From the IMG/VR virus record IMGVR_UViG_3300027128_000009, positions 1 to 35,386 of that record: a stretch of 35,386 nucleotides of DNA, one strand, 5' to 3'. This DNA comes from a virus. The notes under the pieces were generated by a model, which saw only the letters and a program-made list of their open reading frames with translations, did no database searches and was not told the DNA's origin. A program made the position numbers and the translations under genes. This document shows positions 9,576 through 17,849 of this stretch, piece after piece (within the stretch, counting starts at the first letter, position 1; each line of letters starts with the position of its first letter).

Positions 9576-11752
9576 TGGTTAATTTTAAAGACAGTCAATA
9601 TAAGTTTACAGATCCAATTCGGTATTTTAAAGAAAATGATCCTTACTATTGGGAAATAGATAACATTCCACTAAAACAATTGCAAGAGAATGTTTTGTGG
9701 TTAAAAGACCAAATAGATGTAATCCCAACAACGGAAGATACAACAACGGCTACAGGCATCAACCGCGCTGATTTTAATGAATTGCGTCCAGTAGCAGACG
9801 GAACAAATAACATAGTCACTGTTAATTCTGGTAGATATATTGCTAGAATTAATGATGCGTATGATTTAACCCCGTTACAAAAAATAATTAAATTAGTAAC
9901 ACCAATTGGAGAGACAGAAAAATTCAAAACTCAATTTGAAGTAAGTTCTATAAATCCTAACAGTGCTCAATATAATTATGTTGCAACACTAAACTCTGTA
10001 CTAATAGATATAAATACAAATTCATTAAATTTAAACGGTTTGATTGAACGAGTAACTACTTGGAATAATGAGATAAGTAATTTAACTACGATACAGTATG
10101 TAAACGGAAAACCAGCTAATTATAACTGGCCCTTATTAGACCCAGCAGACAATGTTAAATTATTTAATATTCCTGAGGGCATACAAAGAAGTTCTCAAGT
10201 ATTAGCAAATGAGTTTATAAAACAATTTAGAGGTGTAGCTAGAACCGCAGTAGTTGATGTTCCTGAACAACTAAGTATAGAAATTCCATCATTTGATGAA
10301 AATGATTTTTTCGTACAAACAGTGGATGCTAATGGAAATGTTACTGGCCGTCAATTACTTAGCGGAGCCAGTAAAAGAATAGACCTATTGTTCATATACA
10401 GTAAACCAGTGGATTCAAGGCAGACTACAATTCAAAAATGGAGCGGTGGTAGTCTTGCAACTGCTGGAACTCCAGTTAAAATAACCAAACCTATTTTAGG
10501 CTTAATTAAAGGTGCAGGTATTGGCGGTAGTAATATGTCAGTAGGACAATCTACAACTCCGTTTGTTGATACTAGTATAGATCACACATCTATACTACCA
10601 AACATTTCGGATGAGTTAGATCCTAACAATGGATTCCAATCTGCCGCATTAAACACACATGGATCATTCCCAAGTCCTGATGATTTAATGAATTTAGCTC
10701 CATTAATACAAGAAAAATTTGAGGCTAATGACCCTAGATTGATCGGCCAAACAATTTTGCCAATAGCTTACATTGTTGTAAGAAGAGATGCAAGCATAGG
10801 AAGCACGGGAGCAGGAATAGTTCAATCATCAGATATTATTGATATTCGACCTTTCTTTAGAACAACAGAATTAACATATGGAGAAAGATCAGGAATTTGT
10901 GCGGCTACTCCAAGTATCTCGCTTGCTAATCCAGTAGCAACAAAATATAATTTAGAAAAAGAAATTAGTGACCTAAAACAATACGCAGATTCTACATACG
11001 AACCACGACAGGCAGTTACGAATAATCCTAAAGTTGCAGCAGCAGGCTATATTTTTGGAGGCACTAATTACGGCCCAGAAAGATTTATGGATAGCCTTAA
11101 TACTGTACCCCCGGGTTGGGATCTTTCTTATAGAATTAGAGAGGGTAGAACCCAATTTCATCCATCAATGCATTATGTTGATATGGGAGCAATTAAATCT
11201 GGCAACATGTCTGATAATAGATCACCAGCAGGTAATGAAAACGAATTTCAAGGTGCTGGAAATCTTAACGGAGCTTTTGGTATTCCTTTAGTTTGGAATA
11301 AAACAATTGAAGTTACAGGAATACAAACTACTTTTTCTGATTTTTTTGTAGAAGCATCATTCCATAATTGTTTTCCTCAAACAGGAAATGGTGTACAAGG
11401 GGAAGGTGATGATAATGATAGCGTAGACTCAAAATATACTGGAATTTATGTTATAAAAAGAGGACAGACGAGCAATTCTGTAAAATTCACAATTATTGCA
11501 ACCGCTAGTCTTGGTTATGTGCGTTTCTTTGATGGATATAATTTTTCTATATACGACGGTAGAAAACCTTTTAATTTATTTCAAGTAAAAAATATAGGAA
11601 CTGGAGGAAATATAGAAGCTAATTCAAATAGATTATCGCCATTTTCATCATGTTTCTATCCTTCAGTAAAATATACGGTAACTTTAACTCCACAACAGCA
11701 ATCTACCTATAGCAGTGATTCTGGAATTAGTCAAATACAATCATTCATATAA
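9575..11752 (+). CDS. Virion structural (baseplate/fibre) protein with WExDNxPL N-terminal motif
   Basis: 725 residues. The N-terminus (DPYYWEIDNIPLKQLQEN, then LWLKDQID) shares the W-E-x-D-N-x-P-L motif with the preceding beta-helix protein. Beyond that the proteins differ. The middle contains a Ser/Thr-rich stretch and a segment with RPFFRTTELTYGERSG and SDLKQYADS that could be a linker helix. The C-terminal part (residues about 490-725) is beta-rich. Translation is probably coupled to the previous gene through the TAATG overlap. I recognise no named family. Position in the baseplate block and the shared motif support a structural role in the tail; the exact location is unknown. Confidence 0.55.
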   Translation: MVNFKDSQYKFTDPIRYFKENDPYYWEIDNIPLKQLQENVLWLKDQIDVIPTTEDTTTATGINRADFNELRPVADGTNNIVTVNSGRYIARINDAYDLTPLQKIIKLVTPIGETEKFKTQFEVSSINPNSAQYNYVATLNSVLIDINTNSLNLNGLIERVTTWNNEISNLTTIQYVNGKPANYNWPLLDPADNVKLFNIPEGIQRSSQVLANEFIKQFRGVARTAVVDVPEQLSIEIPSFDENDFFVQTVDANGNVTGRQLLSGASKRIDLLFIYSKPVDSRQTTIQKWSGGSLATAGTPVKITKPILGLIKGAGIGGSNMSVGQSTTPFVDTSIDHTSILPNISDELDPNNGFQSAALNTHGSFPSPDDLMNLAPLIQEKFEANDPRLIGQTILPIAYIVVRRDASIGSTGAGIVQSSDIIDIRPFFRTTELTYGERSGICAATPSISLANPVATKYNLEKEISDLKQYADSTYEPRQAVTNNPKVAAAGYIFGGTNYGPERFMDSLNTVPPGWDLSYRIREGRTQFHPSMHYVDMGAIKSGNMSDNRSPAGNENEFQGAGNLNGAFGIPLVWNKTIEVTGIQTTFSDFFVEASFHNCFPQTGNGVQGEGDDNDSVDSKYTGIYVIKRGQTSNSVKFTIIATASLGYVRFFDGYNFSIYDGRKPFNLFQVKNIGTGGNIEANSNRLSPFSSCFYPSVKYTVTLTPQQQSTYSSDSGISQIQSFI

Positions 11753-11755
11753 TAT

Positions 11756-13906
11756 ATGCCAATAATTGTTGATCCGTGTTTAGATTTTACACCGGGAATT
11801 CCACCTAGCGGAGTTGACGGTGTTACACGGGTTAGACCTGAGATAATTAGACCAGAAGAACCACCTTTAATTATTAATGGAGGTTGCTTATTAATCTCTG
11901 AACCAGATGGAAATCCTATAATATTAGATCAAATATTATTTAATGAATATAATCTAAGACCATCATTATCAGGAGTATCCGATAACTATCAATACAATTT
12001 AGGATCTACTGATTTAGGAAATAACTTTTTTAATCAATCTTATTATTTGGTGACGAGTGGAAATGAAACTGTCACATCCGCTACAAATAATTCAGTAGCA
12101 TTATTTGGTAATGTTACAGATCAAGATATTCAAAGTTTAATATCTAGGGAATTATCTAGTATTCCTTTGATAAACAAAGCACTCATAAAAGTAAACTCTA
12201 ACATAATTCGTCAGGTAGTAAAAAAAGAAATTGGTGATATTTTATATAACTTATATACACCAGACGGGTTGATTTATCCAAGCGTAACTATAAACAAATC
12301 ATTACAGACAAGGATATTAAATAACACTTTAGGAGAAATTGACTACGGATACATTATTGCGTTAGCAGTTAGATCTGCGTTAAATAGAGCTACAATTCAG
12401 TTTCAAACTGCAACTAGAATTTTAACATCTGTATATGGTAACACATATCAACAAATTTTAAATTCTAGATTAGTTAATTTATTAACAACTAGTTCTAATG
12501 CTAATACTAATTCAACATCTGTAGTTGTGCCCATACCTGCGCGGGGAGTGTCAAGAGCAGATATAAATAAAATTGCATTAGATCCACAAGCATATACAGC
12601 CGCTGCTGCGTCTTCTTCGGATGTCTATTTACCAGCTAAGTTAGAGTTACTTAGATTATGGTATATTCTTCCAGAAGATTTTTATGCTAGAATACCTGTA
12701 GAAACTTCATCCGGTAGATTTTTACATGTAAATATAAATAACTCAGAAAATATAGATCTTCAATTATCCACAGGCCAGTTTAGTGCTGTGCCTGTACAAG
12801 ATTACACTTATGACCTAGAAGTAGCAACTGCTACAGGGACAGAACTTATTCAATGTGAAAATGAACTAGAAAGATCATATACACTTAATAATGATGTTCA
12901 AGCTGCTTGCCTATATGATGTTCAAAGTAAATTCCAAATAAATTTAACTGTATCATCTCAACCATCTGCAAACTTAGAGTACAATTATGATTTAACTACA
13001 AGTAATACTTATGCGTACATGCTCTTGTTAGATGTGAATACTATAGAAGAAGTACCAACACTAGAGTCGCCATTGGTTAGAAAGACAAAAGCTAAATACA
13101 CATTAAGCACTGATCCCGTAGAAGTTTCCGCAGCAATTAAATTTAGAGCATTCCCATGGTATACATTATCTTTACAATACAATGATCCATTGTTTGGGCA
13201 CATAGCACCTGAGTCTGTTTTTGAGTTAGAAACTACCGATTTTAGTTTGCATCAGTTTGGAGATGATTTAAACGGCCCTATATTTGTTAGACGCTTACCT
13301 AGGTCTGTTTTAGTAATCCCCACAAACAAATACGAATATTCTGTTTTTAATGGTAACTCTACATTGATTGATTGGAATGTTCGTAGAGCATCTTTTGTTT
13401 ATCATCCTGACGAGAAGTATTTTAATAATGATTTAGGTGCTGGTCATTTTTATATGTCGTTTAGAAAAACATCTAGCTATAATTTAACAGACATTGATGG
13501 ACGAGTAAACGATTCCGCATACTTTGCTTGGGATAAAGCTACTAACTTAAACGAAGCAAATAACTTTACTTACGCTAATGAAAATACAGAGTTTTACTTA
13601 TCGCCAAGTTCAACTAAGTCGGCGCACGGATTTAGAACTGCAATTAACCTAATATCATCTTTAAATACAATATACGAATTACCTGATGGTTTATTATGGC
13701 CTGATGTCTATGTTCGTATGAATTTAACTGAATATTGCAATCAAAAAATAGGAATCCCAACTTACATGTTTAATAAACTACGACAAGGAGAAAAAACTGG
13801 AGTTAAGATTTATCATGATAAGGATGGTGATTACGAAGTGGGAAGCAGAATTGGAGCTTTACGAGATGGGCAAACAGATAATTTGCCTATATACTTAGAG
13901 TATTAA
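11756..13906 (+). CDS. Large hypothetical virion structural protein
   Basis: 716 residues starting just after the previous stop, without an obvious ribosome-binding site, so expression by coupling is likely. The N-terminal 50 residues are Pro- and Ile-rich (FTPGIPPSG, RPEEPPLIINGG), which suggests an extended arm. The middle has Asn/Thr/Ser-rich beta sequence. A helical patch lies around residues 120-230 (LISRELSSIPLINKALIKV, IIALAVRSALNRA). The end carries KIYHDKDGDYEVGSRIG, with a D-x-D-x-D pattern that could bind calcium. No family is recognised. It sits directly in front of the PAAR tip gene, which suggests it belongs to the tail/baseplate. Confidence 0.5.
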   Translation: MPIIVDPCLDFTPGIPPSGVDGVTRVRPEIIRPEEPPLIINGGCLLISEPDGNPIILDQILFNEYNLRPSLSGVSDNYQYNLGSTDLGNNFFNQSYYLVTSGNETVTSATNNSVALFGNVTDQDIQSLISRELSSIPLINKALIKVNSNIIRQVVKKEIGDILYNLYTPDGLIYPSVTINKSLQTRILNNTLGEIDYGYIIALAVRSALNRATIQFQTATRILTSVYGNTYQQILNSRLVNLLTTSSNANTNSTSVVVPIPARGVSRADINKIALDPQAYTAAAASSSDVYLPAKLELLRLWYILPEDFYARIPVETSSGRFLHVNINNSENIDLQLSTGQFSAVPVQDYTYDLEVATATGTELIQCENELERSYTLNNDVQAACLYDVQSKFQINLTVSSQPSANLEYNYDLTTSNTYAYMLLLDVNTIEEVPTLESPLVRKTKAKYTLSTDPVEVSAAIKFRAFPWYTLSLQYNDPLFGHIAPESVFELETTDFSLHQFGDDLNGPIFVRRLPRSVLVIPTNKYEYSVFNGNSTLIDWNVRRASFVYHPDEKYFNNDLGAGHFYMSFRKTSSYNLTDIDGRVNDSAYFAWDKATNLNEANNFTYANENTEFYLSPSSTKSAHGFRTAINLISSLNTIYELPDGLLWPDVYVRMNLTEYCNQKIGIPTYMFNKLRQGEKTGVKIYHDKDGDYEVGSRIGALRDGQTDNLPIYLEY

Positions 13907-13907
13907 A

Positions 13908-14198
13908 ATGCCTACAATCTTAACTATTAATCCAGCCGAAATATCTTTAGGCCATTGCCACCCCGGAACTCCTCCTGCGGGACCCGGAGCATTAATAACT
14001 CGTGTTAATGGATTTAATGTAATGCGGGTTACAGATCTTTATTTCCCCGCAACTTGTGGGGATACCAATCACCCTAGATTGTGTGTTACAGGATCGACAA
14101 ATGTTTTTGTAGAAGGTCTTCCTGTCTTTAGAACAGGGGATCCTATATCATGTGGGGATTTTGGTGGCGCAGGGCTTAATTTTGTTTTTGTAAATTAA
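13908..14198 (+). CDS. PAAR-domain tail spike tip protein
   Basis: 96 residues, the normal size for a single PAAR domain. It has the family's glycine turns and repeated beta strands: GHCHPGTPPAGPG near residues 15-27, VTGSTNVFVEGLPVFRTGD at about 61-79, then SCGDFGG. PAAR proteins form a sharp cone at the tip of contractile-tail spikes and bind a metal through His and Cys. Candidate ligands here are H16, H18, the His of the TNHP motif and the Cys of ISCGD. In T4 the equivalent is gp5.4 on the gp5 needle. It is the last gene of the tail block and starts two bases after the previous stop. The family call is strong; the metal ligands are inferred. Confidence 0.88.
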   Translation: MPTILTINPAEISLGHCHPGTPPAGPGALITRVNGFNVMRVTDLYFPATCGDTNHPRLCVTGSTNVFVEGLPVFRTGDPISCGDFGGAGLNFVFVN

Positions 14199-14233
14199 AA
14201 AAATAAAAAATTTGCAAAATAACTGTTTTTAGG

Positions 14234-14241
14234 TATAAATA
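14234..14241 (+). promoter_or_regulatory. T4-type late promoter core TATAAATA
   Basis: An exact TATAAATA lies in the intergenic gap after the PAAR gene. Transcription would start about 14248, leaving a leader of some 30 bases that includes the AAAGGA ribosome-binding site at 14263-14268 and the ATG at 14278. It would drive the head-assembly cassette. The window encodes a gp55-like late sigma factor (30787-31194) that would recognise such a core. The same octamer also occurs inside coding regions (for example 12562 and 12733), so the match alone is weak; the position is what supports it. Confidence 0.7.
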
Positions 14242-14277
14242 ACAATAGGGATAGATTCCCACAAAGGATTTAAAATT

Positions 14278-14649
14278 ATGAAGCACTTAAATATATCAGA
14301 TGACGCAATGAAAATTATTCTCGAAAACTCAGCTTGGGCTGATTTTGGTCTAAAGGTTGGAAAAACACAAGACCAGAAAATAGACGAATCAACCGAAGAA
14401 GAAGTAGAGGAGTTAGAAGAGGAAGCTCATGTATGCCCCCTCTGTGCCTCACACCTAGACGAGGCTATTAGCGATGAGGCCCTAATGGAGCACACAGCTA
14501 ATGTTCTCGAAGCCGTCAACGCTGCTACCCTCAATGAAGAAGAGGAAGAAGAAGACGATGAGGAACTCTACGAAGAAGACGAGTCAGAAGAGGAAGACGA
14601 AGATGAAGAAGATGAAATGCCTATAAAAAAATCAATGAAGAAGAAGTGA
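14278..14649 (+). CDS. Acidic prohead-core-like protein (gp67-like by position and composition)
   Basis: 123 residues. Residues 86-113 are almost pure Glu/Asp, followed by a short basic end (KKSMKKK). T4 gp67 is a small core protein with a similar acidic tail, and it lies just before gp68-gp21-gp22-gp23, as this gene does, so I infer a core role. Residues 51-59 hold H-x-C-x2-C-x2-H (HVCPLCASH), a possible half zinc site not expected in gp67. KIILEN near residue 12 could be a prohead-protease site. It has a good AAAGGA ribosome-binding site and a late promoter in front. There is no sequence-level proof of homology to gp67. Confidence 0.5.
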   Translation: MKHLNISDDAMKIILENSAWADFGLKVGKTQDQKIDESTEEEVEELEEEAHVCPLCASHLDEAISDEALMEHTANVLEAVNAATLNEEEEEEDDEELYEEDESEEEDEDEEDEMPIKKSMKKK

Positions 14650-14698
14650 GTCTAAACTCACATCTATTAAACTTGCCGTTAGCAAGAAAGGTATAACT

Positions 14699-15232
14699 AT
14701 GAATTCACTAAATCGTATATTTGGATTAATTAACGAAGCTAAAAAAGCTAAGAAGAAAAAGAAAGGAATGGTAGGCCCAACACCAAAAGGTAAAGCCAAC
14801 CGCTACGATCATGATTCTTTTGGAATGCAGGCTGAATCTTCACACATGAAGAAAAAGAAGCTAATTGGTAAGCAGCATAGATTAGACATAAACAAAAACG
14901 GAAGATTGGATAAGAAGGATTTTAAAATGTTGCGTGGAGAGTCCTCCGAAATCGTAACTGTTCTATCTATTCTAAAAGAAGCCTATCAAGATGAGCTTAT
15001 TTCAGAAGAAGCATTCTTAGCTATAGCTGATCCAATCATGCGTTCATTGATGAATGAAGTCACTTTCCCAGATACTTATGAAAAAGAGGACTTAGATGAT
15101 GCTGAAGCTGAGGGTCCAAAAAAAGTAGTTAAGGGTATAAAAAAACCCAAAGTATCAGGCACTGCTGAAGAACGCAGAAAAAGAAGACACGCAGAAGCCT
15201 CCGATAAAAGATCAATGAACCCCGGTAAATGA
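14699..15232 (+). CDS. Lysine-rich putative internal head protein with EF-hand-like loop
   Basis: 177 residues. It starts MNSLNRIFGLINEAKK, nearly the same as the start of the gene at 16649 (MNYIQRIYDLLTEAVE). Both place an L-(I/L)-x-E before Ala at residue 13, the type of site cut by T4-like prohead protease. A run of six lysines follows. Residues 63-74 (DINKNGRLDKKD) fit an EF-hand/dockerin-type calcium loop. The rest is charged and rich in Lys/Glu. A ribosome-binding site (AGAAAGG) precedes the ATG. Placed between the acidic core protein and the protease, it is best read as a packaged internal protein with a removable capsid-targeting peptide; this is inferred. Confidence 0.5.
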   Translation: MNSLNRIFGLINEAKKAKKKKKGMVGPTPKGKANRYDHDSFGMQAESSHMKKKKLIGKQHRLDINKNGRLDKKDFKMLRGESSEIVTVLSILKEAYQDELISEEAFLAIADPIMRSLMNEVTFPDTYEKEDLDDAEAEGPKKVVKGIKKPKVSGTAEERRKRRHAEASDKRSMNPGK

Positions 15233-15242
15233 GGATAATTAA

Positions 15243-15644
15243 ATGACGAAACAAGTTTCTATTGGTGATTTTGCAATGTCACTCATCGAACAAAATAAAG
15301 ATGAGTACAAGAGAAGTACAGCTAATGGATTGCCTGTTTCAATTCCAACTCCTGACGGCCCTGATCTTTCTAAGATTCAAGTAGATGAAGCTACGGTCAC
15401 AGATATATTTGCTAGATCCTTTGGAATAAAAAAGAAGGCTGTAGCTAGACCTGTACAAGAATCTAAGAGAGTGGAGGAACGAATTAAGCCCAAGACGAAA
15501 TCTCCTGAACAACTAATAGCTGAATTTGAACAAGTTTTAGTTCAAGCTAGAGGGTTGATTCAGGAGATGACTACCTGTGGAATGATTGGCGTTAATATGG
15601 CAGGCCCCGGGAAAAAGAAGAAAAAGAAATTGAGATTAAAATGA
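15243..15644 (+). CDS. Small basic putative internal head protein
   Basis: 133 residues, highly charged, ending in a poly-lysine tail (KKKKKKLRLK). Possible prohead-protease sites are SLIEQ near residue 14, VDEA near residue 48 and LIQEM near residue 107. It also carries PSIPTPD-like Pro-rich sequence and no recognised fold. It follows the previous gene by ten bases with a GAGGATAATT leader, and its last bases overlap the next start (ATGA). Membership of the head-internal cassette is inferred from location and composition. The function is unknown; a DNA-binding core or packaged protein is the simplest reading. Confidence 0.45.
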   Translation: MTKQVSIGDFAMSLIEQNKDEYKRSTANGLPVSIPTPDGPDLSKIQVDEATVTDIFARSFGIKKKAVARPVQESKRVEERIKPKTKSPEQLIAEFEQVLVQARGLIQEMTTCGMIGVNMAGPGKKKKKKLRLK

Positions 15645-16027
15645 GAATTATAAAACTTTTGCAAGAATCTAGATTTGGTGGTGGAAGAGGTTCTGATGCA
15701 GGTAGATCTGTATTTGCATCAAAAGAAGGAACAACTCGTCAAAAAGTAAAATCGGCAAAAGGAAGAGTTAAAGTTTTTAAATCCATATCAAAAGCACTAG
15801 CTGCCTCTGACTATGGGTCAATATTTTCAACAGTTGCAAGTGATAGAATTTATGTTGTAACTCGCCCAACATGGGGTGAAAAAAGTACAGAAGCTGGTAA
15901 TAAGGTTGCAAAGGGGTTTGCCGCAGGAACGCCCTTTAGCGAGATAAAAGGATATTCAGTCCGCACACGCAAGAAACACGGTAAAGAGCGGTCAGAAAAA
16001 GTATTAAAATACAAGGAACACAGATGA
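15641..16027 (+). CDS. Small basic protein with N-terminal LLQE motif
   Basis: 128 residues, overlapping the previous stop by ATGA and the next start in the same way. The N-terminus MRIIKLLQESRFGGGRG has an L-L-Q-E/S junction at residue 9, again of the T4 gp21 cleavage type. A compact domain may follow (VFKSISKALAASDYGSIF, DRIYVVTRPTW), then a basic Arg/Lys-rich tail. I recognise no family. Its place in the run of coupled, basic genes before the protease suggests a protein loaded into the prohead, possibly injected with the DNA as T4 internal proteins are. That role is inference. Confidence 0.42.
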   Translation: MRIIKLLQESRFGGGRGSDAGRSVFASKEGTTRQKVKSAKGRVKVFKSISKALAASDYGSIFSTVASDRIYVVTRPTWGEKSTEAGNKVAKGFAAGTPFSEIKGYSVRTRKKHGKERSEKVLKYKEHR

Positions 16028-16647
16028 AACAAAAAAAGAAAAAAGGCCCATGTTGGAAGGGTTACGAAGCTATTGGGATGAAAATGAAGGGTGGTCGTAA
16101 AGTCCCTAATTGTGTTCCCGTTAGTGAATCAGTTGATCGTATTTTTGAAGAACTTAGCTTAATAAATGAAAAAAAAATAAAAAGAGCCACAAGAGTAACA
16201 AATGCTCTTTATAACCAAAGAAAAAAAGCTGAGGGTACGAGTGCTGAGTCGGCAGCAAGACAAGCACATCTAGCCCAATTAAATAAATTACAAGCTGCTA
16301 AGAAAGAGAGTGCAGGCCGTAAAGCTGCAAGAGTTGAAGACTCTATTGAAAGAATAGGAGATCTTGTAACAGAAGTAGCAGCATGGCAAAGAAAAGAGGG
16401 AAAAAATCCTTCCGGTGGTCTAAATAAAAAGGGAGTTGAATCTTATCGTAGAGAAAACCCCGGTTCAAAATTAAAGACCGCTGTAACTACCAAGCCTTCA
16501 AAACTTAAAAAAGGTTCAAAGGCTGCTAATAGAAGAAAATCATTCTGCGCTCGGATGGGTGGGATGAAAAAGAGTAGAACATCTGAAAAGACTGCTAATG
16601 ATCCAAATAGCAGAATAAACAAATCATTAAGAAAGTGGAATTGCTAA
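16024..16647 (+). CDS. Cys-containing basic protein with two recurrent phage motifs
   Basis: 207 residues. The N-terminus GPCWKGYEAIGMKMKGG then RKVPNCVPV is a short Cys-bounded motif I recall from hypothetical proteins of T4-like marine phages. A segment VDRIFEELSLINEKK (about residues 37-51) resembles the N-termini of the 14699 and 16649 products. The C-terminus SFCARMGGMKKS, DPNSRINKSLRKWNC is another recurrent phage motif, possibly the one catalogued as DUF6321, though I cannot check that. The middle is helical and Lys/Ala-rich. It overlaps the preceding gene (ATGA). The cysteines may bind metal. Role unknown; a virion or prohead-associated protein is likely from context. Confidence 0.5.
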   Translation: MKQKKKKGPCWKGYEAIGMKMKGGRKVPNCVPVSESVDRIFEELSLINEKKIKRATRVTNALYNQRKKAEGTSAESAARQAHLAQLNKLQAAKKESAGRKAARVEDSIERIGDLVTEVAAWQRKEGKNPSGGLNKKGVESYRRENPGSKLKTAVTTKPSKLKKGSKAANRRKSFCARMGGMKKSRTSEKTANDPNSRINKSLRKWNC

Positions 16648-16648
16648 T

Positions 16649-17092
16649 ATGAATTACATTCAAAGAATATACGACTTATTGACCGAAGCAGTAGAAGTTT
16701 CTGAGTCTAACAGAGCTTCTAAAATGAAGAAGTATCAACTTGCAAAAAGCTCCGATGCTTGGAAAAGAAGCACTGGTGCAAAAACTGGTGCGGACCTTTC
16801 TAGAGGTACATCAGGGGAAGATGAGTCCGGTGATATGCATTGGAAGGGTAGGGCAGGAGAACCCGGCACTGGTAAAGGAGGATCTAGACAAATGATACAT
16901 CAAGTAGATTATTATAGAGATCCTGATAATAAAGTAGGAGCGCATTCTCATTATGGTCGCGGAATTAAAGGTGGGGATGATACTGGGGAGTCTAGAGGTG
17001 TAAAGAAAGAAAGATTAACAAGTACTCCAAGAAAAGAAGCTAAAAAGATTATAAAAGGAGCTTTTAAAAGAAAGTTGCGTAGTCAGCGGTAA
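16649..17092 (+). CDS. Putative internal head protein with N-terminal capsid-targeting-like peptide
   Basis: 147 residues. MNYIQRIYDLLTEAVE parallels the start of the 14699 product residue for residue, with the possible cleavage after E13. The body is hydrophilic, Gly/Lys/Ser-rich and probably disordered (GKGGSRQMIHQ, HSHYGRG), and it ends in a strongly basic helix (AKKIIKGAFKRKLRSQR). No family is recognised. It starts one base after the previous stop and is the last gene before the prohead protease. The N-terminal pairing with 14699 is visible in the sequence; packaging and cleavage are inferred. Confidence 0.48.
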   Translation: MNYIQRIYDLLTEAVEVSESNRASKMKKYQLAKSSDAWKRSTGAKTGADLSRGTSGEDESGDMHWKGRAGEPGTGKGGSRQMIHQVDYYRDPDNKVGAHSHYGRGIKGGDDTGESRGVKKERLTSTPRKEAKKIIKGAFKRKLRSQR

Positions 17093-17114
17093 TAATAATT
17101 TTTAGGAATCTAAT

Positions 17115-17786
17115 ATGAATCTATTAACAGACTTCTTTGGTACAGACTCAGTACGAGTAATCAACGAATCTAAATCAGGTAATGGTTTGGTTCGTGTAGC
17201 AGGCATCTTCGGTAGAGCCGATGAGTTTAATAATAACAATCGTCGCTACAAGAAGTCGTTATTAGAGCGTGAGATGGGCAAATTAATGCCTATGATTACA
17301 GAGAGAAGATTACTAGGTGAACTAGACCACCCTGAGTATACATCTGTTAAATTAACTAATGTCTCACACTTAATTACAAAATTAGATTGGGATGGCAACA
17401 AACTAATAGGAGAAGCTGAATTGCTCAATACTCCTGCTGGTAAGGTTGCACAGCAGTTAATTAAAGACGGTGTTAGAATTGGTATCTCAAGTCGTGGTTT
17501 AGGTAGCTTAAAGGAATGCGAAGATACTCCGGGTAAGCAAGAGGTTCAAGAAGATTATAAAATGGTAACCTTTGACCTAGTTGCAGACCCAAGCACAAGA
17601 GGCGCATTCCCATCTGTCTCAGAATCTACGCTATTATTAAAACAGAAGACTAAGCAACAGGCTCTACGGGAGAATGTATTTGTTACCTTACTTAAAAATA
17701 AGTTAGATTTAAAATATAAGCCCGAAGAGATAATTGAAGATGTTGATATAGTAGAAATAAGCAAGGCTGAATCATTATCTAGGTAA
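17115..17786 (+). CDS. 21: Prohead core protease, T4 gp21-like
   Basis: 223 residues, the size of T4 gp21. It is the serine protease inside the prohead that trims scaffold, capsid and internal proteins, then degrades itself. Family signatures are visible: GIFGRADEFNNNNRRY at about 30-45, LGELDHP with the likely catalytic His at 72, and RIGISSRGLGSL with the likely catalytic Ser at 125, followed by VTFDLVADPS. The N-terminus contains VINES at 16-19, a possible self-cleavage site. A TTTTAGGA ribosome-binding site precedes the ATG. It is followed by scaffold and capsid genes, exactly as in T4. The call is firm. Confidence 0.92.
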   Translation: MNLLTDFFGTDSVRVINESKSGNGLVRVAGIFGRADEFNNNNRRYKKSLLEREMGKLMPMITERRLLGELDHPEYTSVKLTNVSHLITKLDWDGNKLIGEAELLNTPAGKVAQQLIKDGVRIGISSRGLGSLKECEDTPGKQEVQEDYKMVTFDLVADPSTRGAFPSVSESTLLLKQKTKQQALRENVFVTLLKNKLDLKYKPEEIIEDVDIVEISKAESLSR

Positions 17787-17820
17787 AAAATAAAAATCTA
17801 AGGTTTTTATTTTAACCTTA
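17787..17820 (+). other. Two mutually exclusive hairpins between protease and scaffold genes
   Basis: AAAATAAAAA (17787-17796) can pair with TTTTTATTTT (17804-17813) in a perfect but all-A/T 10-bp stem. TAAGGTT (17799-17805) can instead pair with AACCTTA (17814-17820) in a 7-bp stem. The two share bases and cannot form together. This could be a weak attenuator that tunes scaffold against protease levels, or simply AT-rich spacer. Confidence 0.35.
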
Positions 17821-17849
17821 TTAAATAAATATAGATCATAGGAGCATTT

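Noticed and set aside
9-12740. Other exact TATAAATA octamers as late promoters (for example 2-9, 10009-10016, 12562-12569, 12733-12740)
   Set aside because: They lie inside coding sequence and mostly come from Asn/Asp-Ile codons in AT-rich DNA. Another at 26666-26673 is also internal to a gene. Only the one at 14234 is intergenic with a correctly spaced start.
17824-17831. AATAAATA as late promoter of the scaffold gene
   Set aside because: The predicted start would fall about at the AGGAG ribosome-binding site, leaving no usable leader, and the octamer has a mismatch at the first base.
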